A DNA stretch of 64,000 nucleotides from Streptomyces avermitilis MA-4680 = NBRC 14893 (GCF_000009765.2 NC_003155.5:5146001-5210000); one strand, 5' to 3'; counted from the stretch's first letter, positions 43,096 through 52,430 are shown. A program made the numbers and translations. Notes: generated by a model from the letters alone, not told the origin.

Positions 43096-44565
43096 ATGAC
43101 GAACGACGCCGCAGCAGTCGAGCCCGGAACCCCGGGCACCGGGACCTCGGGCACCGGGACACCGGACGCGGCCCTCGTGGGGGCGAGCCGTGCCGTGGGC
43201 GACGGCTCTCCTGGACGGGCGGGCCGTACCGCCTCTCCCGGGCGGGTGGGCCATCTCGTCCCGCCCGCCGGCCCGCGGCGCGTGCTGGCCCTGGCCCAGC
43301 TGAGCAACTCCGTGGGGGACGGCGCCTATTACGTGACCTCCGCGCTGTACTTCACGCACGTCGTCGGTCTGCCCGCAGGACGCGTGGGGCTGGGGCTGAC
43401 CGTCGCATGGGCGATCGGCTCCCTGGTCGGCGTACCGCTGGGCCGGCTCGCCGACCGCCGCGGTCCGCGCGGCACCGCGGTACTGCTCGCGCTCGCGACC
43501 GGATTGGCGGTGGCATCCTTCCTGGTCGTACGCGGCTTCCTCCCCTTCGTCCTCGCGGCCTGCGCATACGCGTCCGCGCAGTCGGGGCTGGCGGCGGCCC
43601 GACAGGCGCTGCTCGCCGGGCTGATACCAGCCGGCGAGCGCACAGGCCTGCTGGCCCACCTTCAGTCGACGCTCAACGCGGGCCTGGCGGTGGGCGCGGG
43701 GCTCGGCGGCCTGGCGCTGCACGCCGGATCGCGGGCTGCGTACCTCGGCGTGTTCGCCGTGGACGCGGTGAGCTTCCTGCTGTGCGCGGCGTTGCTGCTG
43801 CGGCTGCCGTCGGTGGCACCGACCGCGACGGGGGTGCGGCGGGGCCACGGCCTCGGGGTTCTCCGCGACCGTCCCTATGCGCTGGTCACGCTCCTCAACA
43901 CGGTTCTGCTGCTGCGGATGCCGCTGCTCAGCCTCGGCATCCCGCTGTGGATCACGGAACGCACGGATGCGCCTGCTTGGCTGGTCTCCGCGCTGTTCGT
44001 GCTCAACACGGGGGCGGTGATGCTGTTCCAGGTGCGCATGGCACGGGGGGTCACCGGGCTGACGACGGCCACGCGGGCGATACGGGTCTCGGGCGTCGTG
44101 ATGCTGGCGTCCTGCGCGGTGTTCGCCCTGTCGTCCGGCCTCTCGCCGTGGGGCGCGGCGGGGATCCTGGTCCTCGGCGCCGTTCTCCAGGTCGTCGCCG
44201 AGATGAAGCAGTCGGCAGGGTCCTGGCAACTGGCCTTCGACCTGGCACCGGCCGACCGGACAGGGGAGTACCAGGGCTTCTTCGGCACGGGTGTCACGGT
44301 GGCCCGCACGCTGGGGCCGCTGGTCCTGACGGCACTGCTGGTGGACTGGGGGACGCCCGGATGGTTGCTGCTGGGCGGACTGATGCTGGCTGCGTCGTAC
44401 GGAATGGGGCCGGCGACGAAGTGGGCTGCCACCCGCGGCGCGGTGACAGCCCAGGACGATCAGGACCAGCAGGACCCACACAACCCACAGGGCCAGCAGG
44501 GCGACCCGAACAGGTCGGGCAGGCAGGGCGCGGCCGAGGTCAGGCAGCCTGCGCCGGTGAGCTGA
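43096..44565 (+). CDS. MFS transporter
   Basis: 489 residues, 12 predicted membrane helices with a central basic loop. Signature after TM2: GRLADRRGPRGTAVLLALATG. An N-terminal tail of about 55 residues has repeats GTGTSGTGTPD; the C-terminal tail is Gln/Asp/His-rich (DDQDQQDPHNPQGQQGDPN). Likely an exporter of a small molecule; substrate unknown. The last 26 bp overlap the end of the convergent CitG-like gene. A MocR-type regulator gene precedes it on the same strand. Confidence 0.9.
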   Translation: MTNDAAAVEPGTPGTGTSGTGTPDAALVGASRAVGDGSPGRAGRTASPGRVGHLVPPAGPRRVLALAQLSNSVGDGAYYVTSALYFTHVVGLPAGRVGLGLTVAWAIGSLVGVPLGRLADRRGPRGTAVLLALATGLAVASFLVVRGFLPFVLAACAYASAQSGLAAARQALLAGLIPAGERTGLLAHLQSTLNAGLAVGAGLGGLALHAGSRAAYLGVFAVDAVSFLLCAALLLRLPSVAPTATGVRRGHGLGVLRDRPYALVTLLNTVLLLRMPLLSLGIPLWITERTDAPAWLVSALFVLNTGAVMLFQVRMARGVTGLTTATRAIRVSGVVMLASCAVFALSSGLSPWGAAGILVLGAVLQVVAEMKQSAGSWQLAFDLAPADRTGEYQGFFGTGVTVARTLGPLVLTALLVDWGTPGWLLLGGLMLAASYGMGPATKWAATRGAVTAQDDQDQQDPHNPQGQQGDPNRSGRQGAAEVRQPAPVS

Positions 44566-45379
44566 CGACCACCGGCAGCGCGTCCACGAACAGCGCCCCC
44601 GCCAGCAGCGAGCCGCTCCCCCGCGGGCTCCACCCACGCGCCTGCAGATCGGCGTCGAACGCGGACAGGGCCTCACGACCCGCCTCCGTCGCCGTGCCGC
44701 CCGCCTCGAGCACTCCCCGCGCACCGGCCTGCACATGGCGCAGACCGTGCGGACCTGCCGTGTACAGCAACTCCGTGTCCTGGAGGGTGGACATGACCGT
44801 CAGCAGAGCATCGAGCCACGCCTCGGATTCGGCGGCGCCGGCCGAGCGCGCCGTGGCCAGGGTGGTCAACGCCCGCCGTACGTGCGGAAATCCGGCTCGC
44901 GCCTCCCCTCGCGCGCCCGCCGCCCCGTACTTCGCCGAGACCGACGACCCCCGGGAAGGCCGCCGCGGCGCCCGTCGGTCGGTGTGCGCCGCGATCTTCT
45001 TGGCGGTCGCGGCCACGTCGGGCCCGGTGGCCCGAGGCTCCAGGGCGGCCGCCGCGACCAGGAGCCCCAGCACCCACAGGGCGCCCCGGTGTCCCCCGCC
45101 GGCGAGCCGCACGGAGTGCTCGGTGGAGCGTCCGATCGCGCCGAGTTCGGTGCGGAGTTCCGGCGTCGCCGTACCGGTGCGGCGCGCGGCCGCCGCCATC
45201 GCCGCGAGGCCGGGCGTCAGCGCCTTGGCCGACCAGCGCAGCAGACAGTGATCCTGCCGGGTGGCGCGGGCCCCGAGGTCGCGCGGATCGGGCAGGCCGG
45301 GCTTGGGAGCCAGTTCCAATTGCCGGGTCAGTGCGCTCACGGCGGCCTGCGCCAGCGCCTCGTTCTCACGGCTGCTCAT
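44540..45379 (-). CDS. Triphosphoribosyl-dephospho-CoA synthase (CitG/MdcB-like) protein
   Basis: 279 residues. Family features: an opening ALTRQLELAPKPGLPDPRDLGA, DHCLLRWSAKALTPGL, and the nucleotide segment HSVRLAGGGHRGALWVLGLL. CitG/MdcB make the prosthetic-group precursor of citrate lyase or malonate decarboxylase from dephospho-CoA and ATP. No lyase or decarboxylase genes lie near, and one family Asp/His pair is weak, so the substrate is uncertain. Convergent, overlapping end with the MFS gene. Confidence 0.72.
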   Translation of the reverse strand: MSSRENEALAQAAVSALTRQLELAPKPGLPDPRDLGARATRQDHCLLRWSAKALTPGLAAMAAAARRTGTATPELRTELGAIGRSTEHSVRLAGGGHRGALWVLGLLVAAAALEPRATGPDVAATAKKIAAHTDRRAPRRPSRGSSVSAKYGAAGARGEARAGFPHVRRALTTLATARSAGAAESEAWLDALLTVMSTLQDTELLYTAGPHGLRHVQAGARGVLEAGGTATEAGREALSAFDADLQARGWSPRGSGSLLAGALFVDALPVVVSSPAQAA

Positions 45380-45388
45380 GGGCGTACC

Positions 45389-46351
45389 TTACGAAGACGC
45401 CGACGCGGACGGGGAGGTGCTGTCGCTCGGAGCGCCGCTCGGCGGCGTGCCGGTGGGGGCATCGCTCGGGGCACCGCTCGGGGGCGTTCCGCCACCGCCG
45501 CTGCCCGCGCCGGTGTTCTCCGCGTCGGGGTCGATGCCGAGGATGATGTAGCCCTTGTAGCCCTTGGACGGGTCCGCCGTGTGGACCGGTTCGAGAGTGA
45601 GCAGACCGCTGGCGGCACCGCCGCCGTCGTAGACCATGTCGTCGTCGAGCTTGGTGTAGCTGCCGGTGTGCTTGGAGTACGGCTCCAGGGCGAAGATCTC
45701 CTCGGCGGCGTCGTCGGCGAAGAAGAGCTGGCCGGTGTGGTTGACCTTGCCGCCCTCGTACGTGCCGTCCTCCTTCTCGCCGCCCGTGTGGACCTTGACG
45801 TGGATGTGGCAGGTGCGCGGGGTGTACCAGCCGGGGAAGATCGTCTTGAACTTGACGACCCCGTTGGCATTGGCGATCTGGTAACCCCGCAGGTATGTCT
45901 GGTCGTCGGCGGTCGAGCCGTCCTCGCTCTCGGCGGGTGCGGAGCCGCCGGGGTTGGCGGTGGTGTAGCCGGAGTAGTAGCCCCAGGCGTCGCAGTGCCA
46001 GATCTCCACCGCCGCACCGGCGACCGGAGCGCAGGATTCGGTGGTGTCCTGGACGGTGATGCGCAGCGTCAGCGGGACACCGTTCTTGCCCTCGGTGATG
46101 TCCTTGCGCACGAGCGCGCCGTCGAGGTAGTACGGCCCCTCGGTGACGCTCGACATCAGCACGCAGGTGCCGCTGCCGGAGCTCGCCGAGGCGGACGCGT
46201 CGGCCGCGGTGGCTTCGGTGTCGGCGGTGGTCTCGTCGGCGAAGGCCGACTGGTATCCGGCGACGGCGAGCCCACCGGCCGCGACCGTTCCACCGGTCAC
46301 CGCGATCGCGCGGCGCCGGGTGATGTTTTTGTCCGTGTGGTTCCCAGTCAT
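45389..46351 (-). CDS. Intradiol ring-cleavage dioxygenase-like protein, Tat-exported
   Basis: 320 residues. A Tat signal (NITRRRAIAVTGGTVAAGG) is followed by a Ser/Ala spacer, then a protocatechuate/catechol 1,2-dioxygenase fold: TEGPYYLDG, a Tyr ligand in GWYTPRTCHIHVKVH along with two His ligands, and DAWGYYSGYT. The C-terminal tail is Pro/Gly/Ser-rich with repeated GTPPSGAPSD. Secreted intradiol dioxygenases of actinomycetes degrade lignin-derived catechols. Nothing adjacent belongs to an aromatic pathway. Confidence 0.86.
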   Translation of the reverse strand: MTGNHTDKNITRRRAIAVTGGTVAAGGLAVAGYQSAFADETTADTEATAADASASASSGSGTCVLMSSVTEGPYYLDGALVRKDITEGKNGVPLTLRITVQDTTESCAPVAGAAVEIWHCDAWGYYSGYTTANPGGSAPAESEDGSTADDQTYLRGYQIANANGVVKFKTIFPGWYTPRTCHIHVKVHTGGEKEDGTYEGGKVNHTGQLFFADDAAEEIFALEPYSKHTGSYTKLDDDMVYDGGGAASGLLTLEPVHTADPSKGYKGYIILGIDPDAENTGAGSGGGGTPPSGAPSDAPTGTPPSGAPSDSTSPSASASS

Positions 46352-46477
46352 GCTCGGGACGCTAGGGACGCCGCCCCTCAGGGACATGGGGTCACGCTGT
46401 GAGCAGCCTGAGAATGCCGGCAAAGCTGAAACTCCGGTCGGCCGACGGCCCGCGAAGCCCCGTCGAGCCGGTGTCCC

Positions 46478-49400
46478 TCACCCGTGCGTGGAGAACAGCC
46501 GGTGCAGGGGCACCACCGTCAGCGCGCTGGGCGGGACTTGGGCGACGAGCCAAGTGGCCCCTCCCGCATGCCGGCATTCCAGCGCGGAGGGGTCGGGCAC
46601 GCACAGGAGGGTGCACGGGCCGTGCCGCCGCCCGGCGCTGAGGGCCGCGGCGCGGTCCGTGGTCAGGTGGACCCACTGCCGGGTCATCGGCCTCAGCCCC
46701 TCGCCGCGCTCAAAGATGTTGTGGAGCGCGGTGGTGGGGGTGCAGTGGTAGAGCCGGCCTTCGGGTGCTCTGATCTCGTACTCGATCGCCGTGGGCCGCG
46801 AGTGGCCGTAGCGGGCTCGGACGAGATCGCCCCGGACCTCGAAGCGCTCCTCGCTCACCGCGCGCGCGACACTGATCAACTCGTCTGCGGAGACCCTGAG
46901 TTTGGGGTCCAGGGCCCGCACGAGGGAGTCGATCGGCACCCAGCCCTGCGGGTTCTGCGTCAGCTCCCGCCCGTGCCGCAGATGGTAGGAGAGCGACCGG
47001 CTGATCCGGCGTCTGCGGCCGTCCTTCAGCTCCCGCAGCGGGGCGTCGCCCGGTGTGCCGCGCCGTTTCGCCCAGGCGTCACGGAGCCTGATCGCGAGAT
47101 CGCGCGTGAGGTCGCCCTTCGGCTGCGAGCTCAGCTCGTCCAGCAGGGCCTCGCCGTGCTCGCGGATCCCCGGTTCGTTGGTCCGGTCGCTCAGGCACCG
47201 CACCGCCCGGGCCAGCAGCGAAGCCCGGTAGGCGGCCCAGACCTTCTCGACGTCAATGGGCCGGGAGGGGCCGGCGCACCGCGTGAGCGCCTCCACGTAG
47301 CAGGTCACCACATCGCGGCGCAGATCCCAGCGGTCCACCGGAAGGGCCGGCACGTCGTCCGTCAGCTGGGCGAGTTCGTAGCCCATGGGGCGCCAGCGCG
47401 CCGCCTCCAGGTCGACCGCGATGATCCGGTCGTTGTCGGTCACGAGCCAGTTGAAGGCGTGGGCGTCCCTGCGGGGCTGCGGCGGCAGGCCGATCCCCTC
47501 CAGCAGGGCCCACCACTCCTCGAAGAGCTCGTTGGCCCCGTCGGACGGCTCGTCGGGCAGCACCGCCCGCAGCCACATCCGCACCTCGTTGCGCACCTCC
47601 TTGCGCACCCCGCCGATCCGCCCCGATGCCGGGTCGTCGGAACCGTGCACGTAGGCGAGGAACTTCGCGGCACGCTTCAGCAGTTCACAGGACGTGTCCG
47701 GGGATGCGGGCGACAGGCACTCGGCGAGCACCGTGCCGTGCTCGAACCGACGTACGGTGATGATCTCCGTACCGATCTGGAACTGCTCCTCGCTGTGCGA
47801 CAGATCGGTGGCCGAGATGGTGGTGATCAGGTCGATGGTGGCGAATTCGTCCTCGGCGTCCATACGGCGCAGCGTGCGCGCCACCGCGGCCGATTTCTCG
47901 GTGTCGCGGTCGAAGCAGAGCCGCGTGGTCGGTTTGAAGACGAGGGTGGAGCTGGTGAAGCCGAGATAGTCGTCGACGGTGACCACGTTGCTGCGGCCGC
48001 CGAGGTTGCGGCGCACCAGGTCGGGGCTGCTGATGGCCCGGTCGGCGGCCTCCTCGTAGAAGAGGCCGGAGTCGCCCTCCGCGACCGCCCGGATCCACCG
48101 GTCGGCCTGCGGGACGTCCCCCAGCCGGCGGCGCATGTCCGCCTGTTCGGACCGGTTGAGGGTCCCGCCCTTCTCCAGTTCACGGCCGAGCCGTACCAGC
48201 GGCACACAGGACGTGCTGTTCGCCGCCGTCTCCCGGATCAGAAGTGAGATGCCGACCATCCAGAACTTGCGGTTGCCCTGCAACTCGGCCGTGGCGAGGA
48301 GGTCGTCGGCATAGCGCATCCTGCTGAGTTCGTCCGTCAGCGGAGCGGCTCTCACGAGCGACCTCTCCTGGAGGTCGAGTGCCTTGCGCAGCAGCCGGGC
48401 GCGTTCCATCTCACTGACGTCGTCCAGTTGGATGTACGCCCGCAGGCAGTCGGACAGGAGACGGCGGTGCAGGGGTTCGGTGGAGGACTCGAAGCGGCGT
48501 TGCAGATGGTGGACGAGCGTGGCCGGGAGCGTCACGGCCGGGTACCCGTCCTCCGCGAACCGGCGCAGATGCTCGCCGAGCCCGAAGGGGTTGTTGAGCC
48601 GTCGCAGCCCGAGCCTTATGTGGGGCACCAGTTCGGGGGTCCTGCGGGCGGCGGCCGCGACGCAGTCCAGGAGGGCATGACGTACGGCGTCCTCACCGCC
48701 TGGCTCGCCCGCGGCCAGTAACGCCTTCTCGGCTCGTTCGAGATAGGTGCCGAAGGCGTCGCCCTTGGGCAGCCCGTCGGCCAGCCGCAACCAGATCTCG
48801 GCCATGTGCAGCATCCATGACGTGCCGCGCCGCTCGCCGGGGAAATCCTTGTCGGTCTTTACGGCGCGGCCGAGATACTCCCGGTTCCCCGTGTGGTCGT
48901 GCAGCCGCAGATAGCACTCCAGGAGATAGGGGACGGCGTCCTCGGCGGGGTTCCCCTCCGTGATCGAGGCCCGGATGTGCGCGGCCGACGACTCCAGATC
49001 GGCGGCGCCCACCTGTTCGAACCGCGCCAGCAGCACGGTGGCCTGGCCCAGCCGGCCGGAGAACTGGAATCTGCTGCTGCCCTCGGTCAGGGCGTTGTCC
49101 CGGACCACATGGACCAGATAGGTACGCGCCAGGCGCAACGCGCGGCAGAAGACAAAGGGGCGCCACCAGTTGATGGAAAGAGCGTGGTCCCACAGGGAGA
49201 GAGCCACGCGCTGCCTGACCACGTGCAGGGTCTTGTCGTACCGGAGCCTGCTGGGCATCTTCGCGGACGCCTCGGCCGCGAATCTGCACAGGTTGCTCTC
49301 GAAGACAAGCGATTCCAGGACCAGGATGGCCTGGTCACGGGCGTCCAGAACGGCTTTCCACGCCGTGATGACACCGCCTGGGTCCCGCTCCGCGTCGAGG

Positions 49401-49684
49401 ACTTCGTACACCCATCCCGCGCCGCGGTGCTGGACCCAGACGCTCATCCAGTCGTCGAGGGACTCACAACCCACCCACCGCAGCAGCTGGACGACCTCGG
49501 GGAAGCGCTGCTCCAGGAGGGCGGTCAGCGTCGGCTCGGACGGCGCGGGCGACGGGGACGCCGTGCGCCTGGGGTGGCTGTCGCTCCTGCTGTGGACCTG
49601 AGGAGGAATCGAGGGGCGGATCTGTCGCTGCTCGGTCCTGCCCAGTCTCTGAGCCATGTCCAGTGGCGTGAACCTTGCCGTCAC
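46478..49684 (-). CDS. Kinase-like (APH fold) plus C-terminal KptA/Tpt1 RNA 2'-phosphotransferase fusion
   Basis: 1068 residues in one frame. Residues 1-50 are Pro/Ser-rich; about 50-540 is helical, TPR-like, without a recognised family. Residues about 550-800 look like a kinase of the aminoglycoside-phosphotransferase type: probable ATP Lys in TLVFKPTTR (near 584), catalytic segment RRDAHAFNWLV (Asp about 740, Asn about 745), metal Asp in IIAVDLEAARW (about 758). Residues about 890-1064 are a KptA domain: LSYHLRHG (Arg-His), GWVPIDSLVRAL, LVRARYGHS, LYHCTP, RPMTRQWVHLTTD, RRHGPCTLL. Tpt1/KptA removes RNA 2'-phosphate through ADP-ribosylation by NAD. GTG 49684 is the longest start; ATG 49657 is possible. 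Confidence 0.82.
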   Translation of the reverse strand: MTARFTPLDMAQRLGRTEQRQIRPSIPPQVHSRSDSHPRRTASPSPAPSEPTLTALLEQRFPEVVQLLRWVGCESLDDWMSVWVQHRGAGWVYEVLDAERDPGGVITAWKAVLDARDQAILVLESLVFESNLCRFAAEASAKMPSRLRYDKTLHVVRQRVALSLWDHALSINWWRPFVFCRALRLARTYLVHVVRDNALTEGSSRFQFSGRLGQATVLLARFEQVGAADLESSAAHIRASITEGNPAEDAVPYLLECYLRLHDHTGNREYLGRAVKTDKDFPGERRGTSWMLHMAEIWLRLADGLPKGDAFGTYLERAEKALLAAGEPGGEDAVRHALLDCVAAAARRTPELVPHIRLGLRRLNNPFGLGEHLRRFAEDGYPAVTLPATLVHHLQRRFESSTEPLHRRLLSDCLRAYIQLDDVSEMERARLLRKALDLQERSLVRAAPLTDELSRMRYADDLLATAELQGNRKFWMVGISLLIRETAANSTSCVPLVRLGRELEKGGTLNRSEQADMRRRLGDVPQADRWIRAVAEGDSGLFYEEAADRAISSPDLVRRNLGGRSNVVTVDDYLGFTSSTLVFKPTTRLCFDRDTEKSAAVARTLRRMDAEDEFATIDLITTISATDLSHSEEQFQIGTEIITVRRFEHGTVLAECLSPASPDTSCELLKRAAKFLAYVHGSDDPASGRIGGVRKEVRNEVRMWLRAVLPDEPSDGANELFEEWWALLEGIGLPPQPRRDAHAFNWLVTDNDRIIAVDLEAARWRPMGYELAQLTDDVPALPVDRWDLRRDVVTCYVEALTRCAGPSRPIDVEKVWAAYRASLLARAVRCLSDRTNEPGIREHGEALLDELSSQPKGDLTRDLAIRLRDAWAKRRGTPGDAPLRELKDGRRRRISRSLSYHLRHGRELTQNPQGWVPIDSLVRALDPKLRVSADELISVARAVSEERFEVRGDLVRARYGHSRPTAIEYEIRAPEGRLYHCTPTTALHNIFERGEGLRPMTRQWVHLTTDRAAALSAGRRHGPCTLLCVPDPSALECRHAGGATWLVAQVPPSALTVVPLHRLFSTHG

Positions 49685-49790
49685 GGCACCCCCCGTTGTC
49701 CGCTCACGTGCCTGGCCCTCTGCTGTGCTCGACCAGGGACCTGGAGTGTAGCGGCGGTCACGTTGAGTGAGGAGGGGGTCGGCGTCAGGA

Positions 49791-50249
49791 TCAGGACGCG
49801 GTGACCAGTGGCGCGCCCTTGCGCCATTTGAGGATCTTGTCGAAGCTGACCACCGCCCCGCCCCGGCCCGGTTTGTTGCCGATGTGGACGTGGTCGGCGA
49901 GTTCCTGGATGAGTCCGAGGCCGCGGCCGTGCTCGGCGTCCATGTGCGCGGCGCGGATCACGGGGCGGGACCGGCCGGACGGGAAACCCGGGCCGGAGTC
50001 GGCGACTTCGATGCGGCACTTCTCGCCGTCGAGGTAGGCGGTGACCCGGTACGCCTCGGACGTGCCGCCGAGCGCGGCGTCGCCGCCGTGTTCCACCGCG
50101 TTGGCGCAGGCTTCGCTGAGGGCGACCGACAGGTCGTAGGAAATGTCGGGATCGACGCCCGCGGTCTCCATCGTGCCCAGCAGGAGCCGACGGGCGAGCG
50201 GCACGCTCGCAGCATCGCGCCGCAAATGGAGTGACCACCAGATGCTCAT
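49791..50249 (-). CDS. RsbW-like ATP-binding anti-sigma-type protein
   Basis: 152-residue GHKL ATPase. N box: LSVALSEACANAVEHGGD; G1: IEVADSGPGFPSG; G2: HGRGLGLIQELADHV. The fold is that of the Streptomyces anti-sigma/serine kinase group, with many paralogs. It ends 107 bp before the kinase-KptA gene on the same strand. Cotranscription with that gene is possible because no terminator is seen between them. Confidence 0.85.
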   Translation of the reverse strand: MSIWWSLHLRRDAASVPLARRLLLGTMETAGVDPDISYDLSVALSEACANAVEHGGDAALGGTSEAYRVTAYLDGEKCRIEVADSGPGFPSGRSRPVIRAAHMDAEHGRGLGLIQELADHVHIGNKPGRGGAVVSFDKILKWRKGAPLVTAS

Positions 50250-50491
50250 GCTCCAGCCTCCTGGCTGCGGCTCGACATACCGTTACGTATTGCCGCAAGT
50301 ACCGGGGTGCAATCGCCCTGTCGCCGTGATACCGCCCATATGGCGGATGCGCGACCGTCGGGATCGGTGTATGTGAGGGCGACTCACCACAGAACATGAC
50401 GTTCCGGGTCACTCTCCCGGTTCCCGCACGTAGGCCACCTTGCGGACCTGCCGTATGGGCGGGGTAAGGCCAGTGCGATGATGAGCCCGCC

Positions 50492-51385
50492 ATGACTGCC
50501 CCCCGCCAGCGCGCGGCGCGCTCCGGATGCGATCTCCGGGTTCTGAGGGCCGCGGTGTTCGCCGCGGTCTGTGTCGTGCTGGCCGCGGCCGGTCATGGTC
50601 TCGCCTCCTGCACCGCTGTTCCGCTGTGGACGCTGGGCGCCGGGTTCCTCGCCGTCTTCACCGTCGCCGCGGCGCTCGCCGGGCGCGAGCGTGCGCTGCC
50701 GGGCATCGCCGCGGCCCTCGCGGTCGGCCAGTCGGTGCTGCACACGCTGTTCGGGCTCGGGCAGGTCTCCGGTACGTCGATGACGTCGGGCGGCATGTCC
50801 ATGGGCTCCATGGGCTCCATGAGTTCCATGGCTTCCATGGCCTCCATGGGCGACGGGTCCCTCGTGGAACGGGCCGCACGGCTCGCGTGCGGGAGCTCCG
50901 TCGCGGCGATCAGTCCCGCACAGGCCCAGCGGATCCTCGCCGAGGCGCGACTCGACACGGGTACAAGCACGGGCACGGGCACGGGCACGGGCATGGTCTC
51001 GGCCTCCATGCACCATGCCGCGGACGCCGTACCGACCGCGGCCGGTTCCTCAATGGCGATGCTGCCGTCCCTGCCCATGCTGCTCGGTCACGTTCTCGCA
51101 GCCGTCGCCGCCGGCTGGGTGCTGCGTCGTGGAGACATGGCGCTGCTGCGTCTCATCCGGCTGTCGGCGCACGGCGTCGCGGAGGGCGCACTCGTACGCT
51201 CCCTGCGCGGGGCGCTCACGCTCGTACGCGCCCTGTTGGCCGGACTTCCCGGTACGCCCGACACGGCCCCGCGCGCCCCGCGCACGGCACTGCTCGTACC
51301 GCCGAAGCCGCCGACCACCGCGCTCCAGCACACGGTGATCCGGCGCGGCCCGCCACCCGCCGCCGCGCTCGTCCTCGCCGCCTGA
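50492..51385 (+). CDS. Met-rich multi-pass membrane protein of the copper locus
   Basis: 297 residues. TMs at about 20-38, 44-62 and 65-80, then an outer loop with a tandem Met array (GGMSMGSMGSMSSMASMASM, DNA 50796-50849, period 9 bp), a TGTGTG stretch and MVSASMHHA, a TM near 190-210, and a basic C-terminus. Met/His-rich loops bind Cu(I) in copper transporters; placement ahead of ycnI and sco supports a copper role. The family is conserved in actinomycete copper operons, but I cannot name it. ATG 50492. Confidence 0.75.
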   Translation: MTAPRQRAARSGCDLRVLRAAVFAAVCVVLAAAGHGLASCTAVPLWTLGAGFLAVFTVAAALAGRERALPGIAAALAVGQSVLHTLFGLGQVSGTSMTSGGMSMGSMGSMSSMASMASMGDGSLVERAARLACGSSVAAISPAQAQRILAEARLDTGTSTGTGTGTGMVSASMHHAADAVPTAAGSSMAMLPSLPMLLGHVLAAVAAGWVLRRGDMALLRLIRLSAHGVAEGALVRSLRGALTLVRALLAGLPGTPDTAPRAPRTALLVPPKPPTTALQHTVIRRGPPPAAALVLAA

Positions 51386-51591
51386 AGCGACGCACCACTC
51401 CCCTCGTCCCACGGATTCCAGCGGAGGGGCTGCCGTCGCGCGGCACGCGCGCGTGCCCGTGCAGGTCCGCAGTCGTCACTCCTTGGGAGTCGTACTCCCA
51501 TGAACAGTCGTCACTTCTGTGAGCCCATGCCGCCGCGCACGCGCGTCCTCCTTCCGCACGGACTGTTACTCGAAGTGGAGTGTTCTCTGCC

Positions 51592-52326
51592 ATGAAGGCA
51601 ACCCGTATCGCCGCCGCCGGTGTCGCCGCCGCCTCGGCCGTCCTCGTCCTGTCCGCCCCCGCCTTCGCGCACGTCAGCGTGCAGCCCGAGGGCGAGGCCG
51701 CCAAGGGCGGCTACGCGACCGTGAACTTCAAGGTCCCCAACGAGCGCGACGACGCCTCGACCACCAAGCTCGAGGTGAGCTTCCCGGCCGACCACCCGCT
51801 CGCCTCCGTCATGCCGCAGCCGATCGACGGCTGGAGCGTCAAGGTCACCAAGTCCAAGCTGGCCAAGCCGCTCACCCTGCACGGCGAGAAGATCGACGAG
51901 GCCGTCTCCAAGGTCACCTGGACCGCCACCGGCAAGGGCGTCGAGCCGGGCTTCTTCCAGAAGTTCCCGCTCTCCATCGGCGCGCTCCCCGAGGACACCG
52001 ACGAACTCGTCTTCAAGGCCCTCCAGACGTACGACAACAAGGAGGTCGTGCGCTGGATCGAGCCGCAGAAGGAGGGCCAGGAGGAGCCCGAGAACCCGGC
52101 TCCGGTGCTCGCCCTGTCCGCCGCGTCCACGGACGGCCACCACGGCTCCTCGACCGCCGAGGACGCCTCCGACACCTCCAAGTCGGCCGCCGACAGCAGC
52201 ACCGAGGCCTCCTCCGCCGACAGCAGCGACACCACCGCCCGGGTCCTCGGCGTCGTGGGCATCGTCGTCGGCGTCGCGGGCGTGGCGTACGGCGTTCTGG
52301 CCGGCCGCCGGCGTACGAGCGCCTGA
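51592..52326 (+). CDS. ycnI: YcnI family (DUF1775) copper-binding membrane protein
   Basis: 244 residues. A signal peptide ends at FAHVSV, placing His at the mature N-terminus, the known monohistidine copper brace ligand; the conserved Trp is in PIDGWSVKV. A DUF1775 cupredoxin-like domain (31-155) is followed by a Ser/Asp/Thr-rich stalk (EDASDTSKSAADSSTEAS) and a C-terminal TM (VLGVVGIVVGVAGVAYGVL). It probably binds Cu(II) outside the membrane. ATG 51592; GTG 51580 is an alternative. Confidence 0.92.
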   Translation: MKATRIAAAGVAAASAVLVLSAPAFAHVSVQPEGEAAKGGYATVNFKVPNERDDASTTKLEVSFPADHPLASVMPQPIDGWSVKVTKSKLAKPLTLHGEKIDEAVSKVTWTATGKGVEPGFFQKFPLSIGALPEDTDELVFKALQTYDNKEVVRWIEPQKEGQEEPENPAPVLALSAASTDGHHGSSTAEDASDTSKSAADSSTEASSADSSDTTARVLGVVGIVVGVAGVAYGVLAGRRRTSA

Positions 52327-52430
52327 GGCTCAAGCACCTCTCCGGTGCGCACCGCGGAGTCGTACGGCCTGGTCATCGCGTCGTACGACCCCGGTGCGCA
52401 CCGGGGTCCTCACATCTGGGACATTTTTCT

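Noticed and set aside
42632-43307. Minus-strand frames opposite the MocR/MFS junction
   Set aside because: Composition typical of antisense high-GC frames, no ribosome sites, no motifs.
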